The notes below the pieces were generated by a model. It saw only the letters and a program-made list of their open reading frames with translations. It did not search any database and had not been told where the DNA came from. A stretch of 64,000 nucleotides of DNA, taken from NCBI GenBank assembly GCA_002409325.1, contig DHUU01000017.1, forward strand, positions 148,465-212,464. Reading direction: 5' to 3'. Position numbers and translations under genes: made by a program. Positions 10,050-17,710 of the stretch are shown here, in pieces (position 1 is the first letter of the stretch; the number at the start of each line of letters is the position of its first letter). The DNA comes from Bacteroidales bacterium UBA5226 (GTDB lineage Bacteria; Bacteroidota; Bacteroidia; Bacteroidales; UBA932).

Positions 10050-10571
10050 TTATTCACGTTCGGCCAGGGTTTTTACAATTCCGGCCATATTGCTTCCGGC
10101 TGCCTTGACAGCCAATACTAGTCTTTGTGCAGGGGACAGGATCAGGCCTGCAATATCTCCAATGAGTTCTTCACGGGATTTGATATTGAACAGGTTCTCC
10201 AGTTGATCTTCCCCAACGTAGGCGCATTCCTGAACCAAAGCTCCTTTGAAAACGGGTTTCCCGTTTTCCTGGCCGAATGATTTGATCAGTTTGGCCGGAG
10301 CGTTTACATTTTCAGTGAACATAACAGCAGTGGATCCTTCAAGTATGGGGAAAAGCAGTTTCATTTCCTCAATACCCGACTGTTCCAGCATACGTTTGAG
10401 CAGGGTGTTTTTTACAACAACCAGTTTGATGTTCTGTGCAAAGCATTCGCGACGGAGCAGGGAAATTTTCCCGGCATTAAGTCCTTCTATGTTCACAACA
10501 TAAAAATCAGGGGTTGCCTTGAGCTGAGCTGCCAAACTTTCAATTATCTGTCCTTTTTGTTCTTTCTTCAT
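10050..10571 (-). CDS. rplJ: 50S ribosomal protein L10
   Basis: Base of the ribosomal stalk; its C-terminal helix binds L7/L12 dimers. About 173 residues from the ATG giving MKKEQKGQIIES; a TTG three codons upstream is in frame but has nothing to favour it. The RRECFAQNIKLVVVKNTL stretch is the typical N-terminal rRNA-binding region. Only 15 nt separate it from rplA, which leaves no room for a separate L10 leader of the E. coli type, so any autoregulation must act elsewhere. Confidence 0.97.
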   Translation of the reverse strand: MKKEQKGQIIESLAAQLKATPDFYVVNIEGLNAGKISLLRRECFAQNIKLVVVKNTLLKRMLEQSGIEEMKLLFPILEGSTAVMFTENVNAPAKLIKSFGQENGKPVFKGALVQECAYVGEDQLENLFNIKSREELIGDIAGLILSPAQRLVLAVKAAGSNMAGIVKTLAERE

Positions 10572-10586
10572 AATACACAATATTCT

Positions 10587-11288
10587 TTATTCTGCAGCTG
10601 TACCTGATTTGACATCAATGGCAAGACCGGGTCCCATGGTAGTGGACAGGGTTATACTTTTGATATAAGTCCCCTTAAGGGCCTGCGGTTTTAGTTTGAT
10701 CACGGTATTGAGAAACTCCTGGGCATTTTCCTGAATCTTTTTGGCATCAAAGGACACTTTCCCAATGGAAGCATGTATGATCCCTGTCTTATCAACCTTA
10801 AAGTCAATTTTCCCAGCCTTAACCTCGTTAACAGCCTTTCCAATCTCCATGGTAACTGTTCCCGTTTTTGGATTGGGCATCAGTCCGCGGGGACCAAGAA
10901 TACGGCCGATAGGTCCGATTTTGGCCATAACAGAGGGAGTACAGATGATCACATCGATATCTGTCCATCCACCTTTAATTTTCTCAATATACTGATCAAG
11001 ACCTACGTGGTCGGCACCTGCATTAGTAGCTTCCTCCTCCTTGTCGGGGGTACAGAGAACCAATACACGCACTTGTTTTCCCGTTCCATGTGGAAGAGTT
11101 ACAACGCCGCGAACCATCTGGTTTGCTTTGCGCGGATCAACACCCAGACGCACAGCAATGTCCACAGAGGCGTCAAACCTGGTGAAACTGGTCTGTCCGA
11201 TCAGCTCACAGGCCTCGGACAACTTGTACTGTTTGTAAGAATCGACCCTGGCGTATACTACTTTTTGATTTTTAGTAAGTTTACTCAT
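10587..11288 (-). CDS. rplA: 50S ribosomal protein L1
   Basis: L1 stalk protein of the large subunit (233 residues). Family signatures are visible: GTGKQVRVLVLC, DVIICTPSVM, GPRGLMPNPKTGTV and the C-terminal KGTYIKSITLS. It is 14 nt downstream of rplK. In many bacteria L1 represses the rplK-rplA message; no L1-like target structure was recognised upstream of rplK, where only 13 nt separate it from nusG. Confidence 0.98.
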   Translation of the reverse strand: MSKLTKNQKVVYARVDSYKQYKLSEACELIGQTSFTRFDASVDIAVRLGVDPRKANQMVRGVVTLPHGTGKQVRVLVLCTPDKEEEATNAGADHVGLDQYIEKIKGGWTDIDVIICTPSVMAKIGPIGRILGPRGLMPNPKTGTVTMEIGKAVNEVKAGKIDFKVDKTGIIHASIGKVSFDAKKIQENAQEFLNTVIKLKPQALKGTYIKSITLSTTMGPGLAIDVKSGTAAE

Positions 11289-11302
11289 TTCTACATAGAA
11301 GT

Positions 11303-11749
11303 TTAATTAACACCTTCCGGGACCTCTCCGCTTACTGTGATGCCCATACTGCGTGCAGTACCGGCCACCATGCTCATTGCTGATTTCAAGGTGAAGGCAT
11401 TCATATCCTGCATCTTGTTTTCGGCAATGGAGCGGACCTGATCCCAGGTTACCGAAGCCACTTTATTACGGTTGGGTTCGGAAGAACCTGTCGTAATTTT
11501 TGCAGCCTCTTTTAATTGAACAGCAATTGGTGGTTGCTTAACGATAAAAGTAAAAGATTTATCGCTGTAAACGGTAATGATAACCGGCAGTACTTTTCCT
11601 GCACGGTCCTGTGTCTGCGCATTGAATTTTTTGCAGAACTCCATTATGTTCACACCCTTGGAGCCCAGTGCCGGTCCTACCGGGGGCGAAGGGTTGGCAG
11701 CACCGCCTTTAATCTGTAATTTGATTAATCCGGCAATCTCTTTAGCCAT
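11303..11749 (-). CDS. rplK: 50S ribosomal protein L11
   Basis: Binds the GTPase-associated region of 23S rRNA. The 148 residues include the proline-rich N-terminal domain (NPSPPVGPALGSKGVNIMEF) and the C-terminal rRNA-binding domain ending ARSMGITVSGE. Length and sequence are typical. It follows nusG by 13 nt and heads the rplK-A-J-L ribosomal cluster. Confidence 0.98.
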   Translation of the reverse strand: MAKEIAGLIKLQIKGGAANPSPPVGPALGSKGVNIMEFCKKFNAQTQDRAGKVLPVIITVYSDKSFTFIVKQPPIAVQLKEAAKITTGSSEPNRNKVASVTWDQVRSIAENKMQDMNAFTLKSAMSMVAGTARSMGITVSGEVPEGVN

Positions 11750-11762
11750 AATGATTTATTAT

Positions 11763-12311
11763 TTATTCTTTTTCAACCTGAACAAAGCCCAGCTCAAGCA
11801 AGGTCTTCCGGCCGAAGATTTTTACCATCACTTTCAGTTTCTTCTTGTCTTCAATGATTTCTTCCACGGTTCCGTTGAATCCGTTGAATGGTCCGTCAAT
11901 TACCTTGACTGCCTCTCCGACAAGATAAGGAGTGATGTTTTCTTCTTCCCTTTCAGCCTGTTCATCCACTTTACCCAGGATCCTGTTGATTTCTGATAAG
12001 CGGACAGGAACGGGTTCCCCTCCTTTAACAGCTCCCAGGAAACCCGAGACATGAGGAATACTTGTTATAAGGTGCTGAATTTCCGGCGTAAGCGCGACTT
12101 CTATCAGAATGTATCCGGGATAAAAGATACGCTCCTTACTGATCTTTTTACCATTTTTAACCTGATAAATCTTTTCAGTAGGGATCAGAACCTGGGAAAT
12201 AAAATTCTCAAGATGAAGACGTTTCACTTCATTCTCAATATATTCCCTGGCTTTTTTCTCTTTACCTCCGGCCGCTCTTACAACGTACCATTTTTTGGTA
12301 GCTTCTGTCAT
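11763..12311 (-). CDS. nusG: transcription termination/antitermination factor NusG
   Basis: Binds RNA polymerase and couples it to the ribosome or Rho. The 182 residues show the NGN domain at the N-terminus (KWYVVRAAGGKEKKAREYIE, FYPGYILIE) and a C-terminal KOW domain (VKVIDGPFNGFNGTVEEI). It starts 11 nt after secE, the conserved secE-nusG pairing. Length matches ordinary NusG rather than the longer UpxY-type capsule regulators of Bacteroides. Confidence 0.97.
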   Translation of the reverse strand: MTEATKKWYVVRAAGGKEKKAREYIENEVKRLHLENFISQVLIPTEKIYQVKNGKKISKERIFYPGYILIEVALTPEIQHLITSIPHVSGFLGAVKGGEPVPVRLSEINRILGKVDEQAEREEENITPYLVGEAVKVIDGPFNGFNGTVEEIIEDKKKLKVMVKIFGRKTLLELGFVQVEKE

Positions 12312-12322
12312 TTCCCTATAGT

Positions 12323-12517
12323 TTAATACAATGCTTTGTAGAGAAACTCCATCAGATTCCTAAATGTGAAATCCATTGCAAAGATGACTATGGCAAAGAT
12401 GACCGATGCCACCATTACAATAATAGCGCTGTTCTGCAGTTGACCCCAGGTAGGCCAGCTCACTTTATGAACCAGCTCACTGTAGGAGTCTTTTAAATAC
12501 ATTCCGATTTTGCTCAT
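12323..12517 (-). CDS. secE: preprotein translocase subunit SecE
   Basis: Single-span essential subunit of the SecYEG channel. The 64 residues have the short amphipathic helix (YLKDSYSELVHKVSWPTW) followed by one transmembrane segment (SAIIVMVASVIFAIVIFAMD), the minimal form found in most bacteria. It follows tRNA-Trp by 84 nt, a stretch that includes an 11-bp hairpin, and precedes nusG. Confidence 0.96.
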   Translation of the reverse strand: MSKIGMYLKDSYSELVHKVSWPTWGQLQNSAIIVMVASVIFAIVIFAMDFTFRNLMEFLYKALY

Positions 12518-12572
12518 TGTTTGTTTATTAGCAACACTTGGAGGTGGAAGCTTCTCCCGTAGTTGAGGTTAT

Positions 12573-12600
12573 AAATACAGGATCGTAACATCCTGTATTT
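12573..12600 (-). terminator. hairpin between tRNA-Trp and secE
   Basis: Perfect 11-bp inverted repeat (AAATACAGGAT / ATCCTGTATTT) with a 6-nt loop, starting one base past the tRNA-Trp discriminator. There is no long T-run after it, so it may be a tRNA 3' processing or partial termination signal rather than a full terminator. Confidence 0.5.
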
Positions 12601-12601
12601 G

Positions 12602-12672
12602 CAGGGGCAGAGCGACTCGAACGCCCATCAACGGTTTTGGAGACCGCTATTCTACCCTTAAACTATGCCCCT
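12602..12672 (-). tRNA. trpT: tRNA-Trp (CCA)
   Basis: Seven-bp acceptor stem (AGGGGCA / TGCCCCT), anticodon loop CTCCAAA giving anticodon CCA, T-loop GTTCGAGTC and discriminator G. No 3' CCA is encoded. It sits between tuf and secE as in other Bacteroidota and is flanked on both sides by strong hairpins. Confidence 0.95.
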
Positions 12673-12677
12673 ATCAG

Positions 12678-12714
12678 ACACAGGCAGGCCGTTAAAATAC
12701 GGCCACACCTGTGT
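12678..12714 (-). other. two-part hairpin between tuf and tRNA-Trp
   Basis: Nested inverted repeats: outer arms ACACAGG / CCTGTGT and inner arms GGCCGT / ACGGCC, separated by 2-3 nt internal loops, with a 6-nt apical loop. It begins 22 nt after the tuf stop and ends 6 nt before the tRNA. It likely separates the tuf message from the tRNA by processing or by reducing read-through. Confidence 0.5.
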
Positions 12715-12736
12715 ATATTGTCTGTTCAGTATGGAA

Positions 12737-13924
12737 TCAGTCACCAACCTTTGTGATCTGACCGGCACCTACCGTGCGGCCACCTTCACGGATAGCAAAA
12801 CGGAGTCCTTCGTTCAGAGCTACTGGGTAGATCAATTCCACGTTAATGGTTACGTTGTCACCCGGCATCACCATGTCCACTCCTTCGGGCAGTTGGACTT
12901 CTCCCGTAACGTCAAGGGTACGGAGGAAGAACTGGGGACGGTATTTATTGTGGAAAGGAGTGTGGCGTCCGCCTTCGTCTTTCTTCAATACGTAAATCTC
13001 TGCGGTGAATTTCTTGTGAGGGGTAATGGTTCCCGGACGGCAGATCACCTGGCCGCGTTTTACCTCTTTCTTGTCAATTCCGCGGAGCAACAGCCCTACG
13101 TTATCACCGGCCTCACCCCTGTCAAGTATCTTACGGAACATTTCCACTCCGGTCACGACACTTGTTTTGGGTTTTTCTCCAAGACCAACGATCTCTACCT
13201 GATCACCGGTTTTGATCACACCGGTTTCAATACGTCCGGTAGCAACGGTTCCACGTCCGGTAATCGAGAAAATGTCCTCAACGGGTAAAATGAAAGGTTT
13301 CTCGTTTTGACGAAGTGGAATGGGAATATAGGAGTCAACAAAAGTCATCAGTTCCATGACTTTTTCTTCCCACTGGGCTTCTCCGTTCAGGGCTCCTAAA
13401 GCGGAACCGCGGATAACGGGAGCATTGTCTCCGTCAAAATTGTATTTGGAGAGCAGATCACGAACTTCCAGTTCAACCAAATCAAGCATTTCGGGATCAT
13501 CAACCATATCGCATTTGTTCAGGAAAACCACGATCTGGGGAACGTTCACCTGGCGGGCCAGCAACACGTGTTCGTTGGTCTGGGGCATAGGACCATCTGT
13601 GGCCGCAACAACCAGGATGGCACCGTCCATCTGGGCAGCACCGGTTACCATGTTTTTCACGTAGTCGGCGTGTCCCGGGCAGTCAACGTGTGCGTAGTGA
13701 CGGGAAGCTGTCTGGTATTCAACGTGGGAAGTATTGATGGTGATACCGCGTTCTTTTTCTTCAGGAGCGTTATCAATAGAATCGAATGAACGTATTTCAG
13801 ACAGGCCTTTTTTTGCCAGTACCTGGGTAATGGCGGCTGTCAGAGTTGTTTTACCATGGTCAACGTGACCAATGGTCCCGATGTTTACGTGGGGTTTATC
13901 CCTTTTGTAGGTTTCTTTTGCCAT
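12737..13924 (-). CDS. tuf: translation elongation factor Tu
   Basis: GTPase that delivers aminoacyl-tRNA to the ribosome; 395 residues. G-motifs are intact: GHVDHGKTT (about residues 19-27), the threonine of GITINTSH, DCPGHADY and NKCDMVD. Domain II/III signatures GRGTVATGRIETG and VEMFRKILD are present. It is embedded between tRNA genes in one transcription unit. Confidence 0.98.
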   Translation of the reverse strand: MAKETYKRDKPHVNIGTIGHVDHGKTTLTAAITQVLAKKGLSEIRSFDSIDNAPEEKERGITINTSHVEYQTASRHYAHVDCPGHADYVKNMVTGAAQMDGAILVVAATDGPMPQTNEHVLLARQVNVPQIVVFLNKCDMVDDPEMLDLVELEVRDLLSKYNFDGDNAPVIRGSALGALNGEAQWEEKVMELMTFVDSYIPIPLRQNEKPFILPVEDIFSITGRGTVATGRIETGVIKTGDQVEIVGLGEKPKTSVVTGVEMFRKILDRGEAGDNVGLLLRGIDKKEVKRGQVICRPGTITPHKKFTAEIYVLKKDEGGRHTPFHNKYRPQFFLRTLDVTGEVQLPEGVDMVMPGDNVTINVELIYPVALNEGLRFAIREGGRTVGAGQITKVGD

Positions 13925-13960
13925 AACTTAATAATTTAATAACTCAATAATGTAAATTTG

Positions 13961-14032
13961 AGCCGGTGATGAGATTTGAACTCATGACCTCTTCCTTACC
14001 AAGGAAGCGCTCTACCCCTGAGCTACACTGGC
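13961..14032 (-). tRNA. thrT: tRNA-Thr (GGU)
   Basis: Anticodon stem CTTCC/GGAAG with loop TTGGTAA gives anticodon GGT; T-stem ATGAG/CTCAT. The acceptor stem GCCAGTG/CACCGGC contains one A-C mismatch at position 4-69 (bases 14029 and 13965). No 3' CCA is encoded. It is the last of the four tRNAs before tuf. Confidence 0.93.
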
Positions 14033-14050
14033 CTGTTTGGTACCTGTTGG

Positions 14051-14123
14051 AGCGGAAGACGAGGTTCGAACTCGCGACCCTCAGCTTGGAAGGCTGATGC
14101 TCTACCAACTGAGCTACTTCCGC
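14051..14123 (-). tRNA. glyT: tRNA-Gly (UCC)
   Basis: Perfect acceptor stem GCGGAAG/CTTCCGC; anticodon stem TCAGC/GCTGA with loop CTTCCAA gives anticodon TCC. The three bases after the discriminator read CCA, unlike the other four tRNAs here. Confidence 0.95.
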
Positions 14124-14133
14124 GTGTTGGTTG

Positions 14134-14216
14134 TGGGAGGGGCAGGATTCGAACCTACGTAGACGAGCGTCAGCAGATTTACAGTCTGCCCCAGTTGGCC
14201 ACTTTGGTACCCTCCC
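14134..14216 (-). tRNA. tyrU: tRNA-Tyr (GUA)
   Basis: Acceptor stem GGGAGGG/CCCTCCC, anticodon GTA within CAGACTGTAAATCTG, a long variable arm (CTGACGCTCGTCTACGTAG region) as expected for a class II tRNA, and discriminator A. Length 83 nt. Confidence 0.95.
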
Positions 14217-14246
14217 TCACTAATTCATTTTGTCAAACAACAACCG

Positions 14247-14320
14247 AGCCGATAGAGGGATTCGAACCCACGACCTGCTGATTACAAATCAGCTGCTCTG
14301 ACCAACTGAGCTACATCGGC
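14247..14320 (-). tRNA. thrU: tRNA-Thr (UGU)
   Basis: Acceptor stem GCCGATG/TATCGGC with one terminal G-T pair; anticodon stem CTGAT/ATCAG around TTGTAA gives anticodon TGT. It is the first gene of the tRNA-tuf-secE-rpoBC unit, with a full promoter about 20 nt upstream. Confidence 0.95.
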
Positions 14321-14347
14321 AAAAAACATCCCGGCATTTTGGAGCGG

Positions 14348-14378
14348 CAAAGATAAACCATTTCTACAAACTACCAAA
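14348..14378 (-). promoter_or_regulatory. promoter of the tRNA-tuf-secE-rpl-rpoBC unit
   Basis: On the minus strand TTTG, exactly 19 nt, then TATCTTTG: a full match to the Bacteroidota -33 (TTTG) and -7 (TAnnTTTG) consensus. It is preceded by a long T-rich stretch, and transcription would start about 20 nt before tRNA-Thr. Confidence 0.8.
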
Positions 14379-14429
14379 AAAAAACAACAAAAAACTCACG
14401 CTATTGCAATGATTCCTAAGAACTACAAC

Positions 14430-16310
14430 TTATCCGGCCAAGGTAATAATTGCCTGAAGGATGCTCTCGGAATCGTACCCGCATTCATGGTAAAGTTGCT
14501 TTGTTTTACCGTGCTGGATAAAAAGGTCCGGGATTCCGAGTCCTGTAACCTTGCTTATGGTATCCCTGTTGTTTGCCATATAAGTGGATACAGCACTGTG
14601 TAGTCCTCCAATCAGACATCCGTCCTCCAGGGTGATGACTTTACTGAAATTACGGGACACATATTCCAGGACTACTCTGTCAATGGGTTTGAGGAAACGC
14701 ATATCGTAATGTTGAACGGATACTCCTTCTTCAGCGGCTTTTGCCACTGCGGCAGCTCCCATGATACCGGCAGCACCCAGGCTCAGCAGCGCTATGTCTT
14801 TTCCCTGGGACAACAGCCGTGCCCTGCCTGGTTCCAGGTATTGGAAAGGCCTTCTCCAATCCTTAATCCCGGCGCCTGTCCCCCTGGGGTAGCGGATGCT
14901 GATGGCCGTGTATCTTTTGTCCTGTGCCGAGTACATCATATTCCTGAGCTCCACCTCGTCCATGGGAGCAGCCACAATCAGCCCCGGAATACAATTGAAA
15001 TAAGCCAGATCGTATACCCCGTGATGGGTTACCCCGTCTTCGCCAACGAGTCCTGCCCGGTCAAGACAGAAAACAACCTTCAGGTTCTGGATGGCCACAT
15101 CGTGAATCACCGAATCGTATGCCCTTTGCATGAAGCTGGAATAGATGTTGCAATAGGGCAGGAAGCCTGCCGCGGCAAGACCGGCCGAAAAGGTAACAGC
15201 ATGTTGCTCGGCAATGCCAACGTCAAAACACCTGTGTGGCATTACATCCATCATAAGGTTCATAGAACAGCCACTTGGCATGGCTGGAGTGATGCCTACA
15301 ATGTCGGGATTGGAGCGGGCTAATTCCAGTAAAGTATGGCCAAAGACGTCTTGAAACCTCGTCTTTTTAGGGACATCAGGATCATCATCGGTGAGTCTGT
15401 GTCCTGTTTCTGCATCAAAGAGTCCCGGAGCATGCCAGGTGGGCTGGTCGTTCTCTGCCGGGGCATATCCTTTTCCCTTTACTGTAAGAACGTGCAGCAA
15501 ACGTGGTTCCTTAAGGTTTTTGAGCCTTTTAAATGTGTTAACCAGGTGAATTACATCATGCCCGTCAACAGGGCCAAAATACCGGATGCCCAGAGGCTGG
15601 AACAATGTGCTGTTCTTTACCACAAGACGTTTTCCTGCTTTGACCAGGCCCTGTACGGCGTCGCGGATGGTCCCGGAACCCAGAGCTTTCCAGGTCTTCA
15701 TTTTTAACCTGTTATAACGACTCGAAGTGGTCAGTTTCAGGAGTGAGTTGTGCAACCCGCCCACATTTGGTTCAATGGACATCTTGTTGTCATTGAGCAC
15801 AATAAGCATATCTGCGTTACTTCCTCCGGCATTGTTCAACCCTTCGTACGCCAATCCGGCAGTCATGGAGCCGTCTCCAATAATGGCCACCGTTTTTTCA
15901 TCACTTTTACGCATGGCAGCGGCTGTGGCAAACCCAAGCGCTGCCGATATCGAGGTAGAAGAATGCCCGGTCCCGAATGCGTCGTACGGACTTTCGTCCC
16001 TTTTGGGGAATCCGCTCAAACCATGGTAACAGCGATTTTTCAAAAACTCTTTGCGACGTCCTGTAAGGATCTTGTGTGCATAAGCCTGGTGCCCTACATC
16101 CCAGATAATCTTGTCTTTAGGAGCATCGTACACATAATGAAGGGCCACCGTAAGTTCTACCGTGCCCAGGCTGGCTCCCAGGTGACCAGGGTTGCGTGAA
16201 CAGCATTCGGTAATGTATTTCCTTATTTCTGCGCACAGCTGAGGCAATTGTTCCGGTTTTAACTTCTTCAGGTCTTCCGGACTATCAATTTGTTCTATAA
16301 GATTATCCAT
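14430..16310 (-). CDS. dxs: 1-deoxy-D-xylulose-5-phosphate synthase
   Basis: First enzyme of the MEP isoprenoid pathway: condenses pyruvate and glyceraldehyde 3-phosphate with thiamine diphosphate. The 626 residues show the GDGSMTAG...LNDN thiamine motif at 145-174, the conserved GTGHSSTSISAALG (113-126) and the transketolase pyrimidine domain (AEQHAVTFSAGLA, PRGTG). Length is typical. It starts 7 nt after the purA stop and the two probably form an operon. The pathway's last enzyme, ispH, is also in this window. Confidence 0.97.
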   Translation of the reverse strand: MDNLIEQIDSPEDLKKLKPEQLPQLCAEIRKYITECCSRNPGHLGASLGTVELTVALHYVYDAPKDKIIWDVGHQAYAHKILTGRRKEFLKNRCYHGLSGFPKRDESPYDAFGTGHSSTSISAALGFATAAAMRKSDEKTVAIIGDGSMTAGLAYEGLNNAGGSNADMLIVLNDNKMSIEPNVGGLHNSLLKLTTSSRYNRLKMKTWKALGSGTIRDAVQGLVKAGKRLVVKNSTLFQPLGIRYFGPVDGHDVIHLVNTFKRLKNLKEPRLLHVLTVKGKGYAPAENDQPTWHAPGLFDAETGHRLTDDDPDVPKKTRFQDVFGHTLLELARSNPDIVGITPAMPSGCSMNLMMDVMPHRCFDVGIAEQHAVTFSAGLAAAGFLPYCNIYSSFMQRAYDSVIHDVAIQNLKVVFCLDRAGLVGEDGVTHHGVYDLAYFNCIPGLIVAAPMDEVELRNMMYSAQDKRYTAISIRYPRGTGAGIKDWRRPFQYLEPGRARLLSQGKDIALLSLGAAGIMGAAAVAKAAEEGVSVQHYDMRFLKPIDRVVLEYVSRNFSKVITLEDGCLIGGLHSAVSTYMANNRDTISKVTGLGIPDLFIQHGKTKQLYHECGYDSESILQAIITLAG

Positions 16311-16317
16311 AACATGA

Positions 16318-17583
16318 TCAATCCCTGATAATGGTCTGTTCCCTGTCGGGTCCCAGGGAAATGATTTTTACTGGAACCCCTGTTGCATCTTCTATAAACC
16401 GCACGTAGGTCATTAGCTCATAAGGCAATTCTTCTTCTTTGCGGATGGCAGACAGGTTTTTGCCCCAACCCTTGAATTCTTTGTAAACAGGCGTGATTGG
16501 GGTATGTGTGTCATAAGGGACACGGTTGATTTCCCGTCCCTGAATCATATAGGATGTGGCAATTTTTATGGTGTCAAATGCGTCCAGAACATCGGCTTTC
16601 ATCATGATCAGATCTGTCACCCCATTCAGGATTACAGCGTATTTCAAGGCCACCAGATCCAGCCATCCCGTACGCCGGGGCCTTCCGGTTGTTGCACCGA
16701 ATTCTTTACCCTGCTCCCGGATCATCTGGCCTGTGAGATCATTGAGTTCAGTTGGAAAAGGTCCGCTTCCCACACGGGTACAGTAAGCTTTGAATATTCC
16801 ATAAACCCGGCCTACCCTGGTTGGAGGGAAACCCAGACCTGTACAGGCTCCGGCACAGGTAGTGGAAGATGAGGTTACATAGGGATAAGATCCAAAATCA
16901 ATATCCAGAAGGGTTCCCTGAGCACCTTCTGCCAGTATCCGTTTGTTTTCCTTCAGGCAATCCGATAAGTAATACTCGGCATCTATCAGGGAAAACTGTT
17001 TCATGTATTCAATGGCGTTGAGCCAATTTTCTTCCTCCTGGTCTGCGTCATATGCGTAGTCGAATTGCCTGAGAAAAGTTATATGCTTTGATTTCAGTGC
17101 CAGGAAGCGATCCCGGAAATCAGTTGCAATAATATCCCCCACGCGGATCCCGTTCCGGCCTGTTTTATCCATATAGGCGGGGCTGATACCTTTCAGGGTA
17201 GAACCGATCCGGGAGGCGCCCTTTGAATGCTCACTGGCTGCATCTATGATACGGTGTGTGGGAAGGATCAGGTGTGCCTTTTTTGAAATCATCAGACGAT
17301 CCCTGACCGGAATCCCCAGTGCTTCCAGGGAACGGCATTCTTCCCCGAATATCACGGGATCAATCACAACGCCGTTACCTATTATATTCATGGTATTGCT
17401 GCGAAAGATTCCTGCAGGAACAGAATGAAGGATAAAGGAAGTACCTTCAAAATGAAGGGAGTGCCCGGCATTGGGTCCTCCCTGGAAACGGGCGATTACC
17501 GGATACCGTTGTGCAAGATAATCTACAATCTTGCCTTTACCCTCATCACCCCACTGAAGTCCCAGAACTACATCAACGTTCAT
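16318..17583 (-). CDS. purA: adenylosuccinate synthetase
   Basis: Converts IMP and aspartate to adenylosuccinate with GTP, the first committed step to AMP. The P-loop-like GLQWGDEGKGK is at residues 7-17, HSVPAGIF and GPFPTE are recognisable, and TTGRPRRTGWLD is the family signature. About 421 residues from the ATG that gives MNVDVVLG; the TTG two codons upstream is less likely. A TATTTTTG promoter core lies 35 nt before the ATG. Confidence 0.97.
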   Translation of the reverse strand: MNVDVVLGLQWGDEGKGKIVDYLAQRYPVIARFQGGPNAGHSLHFEGTSFILHSVPAGIFRSNTMNIIGNGVVIDPVIFGEECRSLEALGIPVRDRLMISKKAHLILPTHRIIDAASEHSKGASRIGSTLKGISPAYMDKTGRNGIRVGDIIATDFRDRFLALKSKHITFLRQFDYAYDADQEEENWLNAIEYMKQFSLIDAEYYLSDCLKENKRILAEGAQGTLLDIDFGSYPYVTSSSTTCAGACTGLGFPPTRVGRVYGIFKAYCTRVGSGPFPTELNDLTGQMIREQGKEFGATTGRPRRTGWLDLVALKYAVILNGVTDLIMMKADVLDAFDTIKIATSYMIQGREINRVPYDTHTPITPVYKEFKGWGKNLSAIRKEEELPYELMTYVRFIEDATGVPVKIISLGPDREQTIIRD

Positions 17584-17618
17584 ATTCAACTATTTCAAAA
17601 CAGGTAAGCATAATAGTG

Positions 17619-17626
17619 CAAAAATA
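17619..17626 (-). promoter_or_regulatory. -7 promoter element of purA
   Basis: TATTTTTG on the minus strand, a perfect TAnnTTTG match; no clear -33. It is divergent from the MFS promoter core with 31 bp between the two elements. Confidence 0.5.
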
Positions 17627-17634
17627 CGACAAAT

Positions 17635-17665
17635 TTTGCAGACTTGGCTAATTATCCTATCTTAG
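17635..17665 (+). promoter_or_regulatory. candidate promoter of the MFS transporter pair
   Basis: TTTG, exactly 19 nt, then TATCTTAG, one base off TAnnTTTG. The predicted start leaves a leader of about 40 nt to the first ATG. Confidence 0.45.
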
Positions 17666-17710
17666 ATTTTCTTTTTCAAAAAGCAGGGATAATCTATCTA
17701 AAACCAAACT

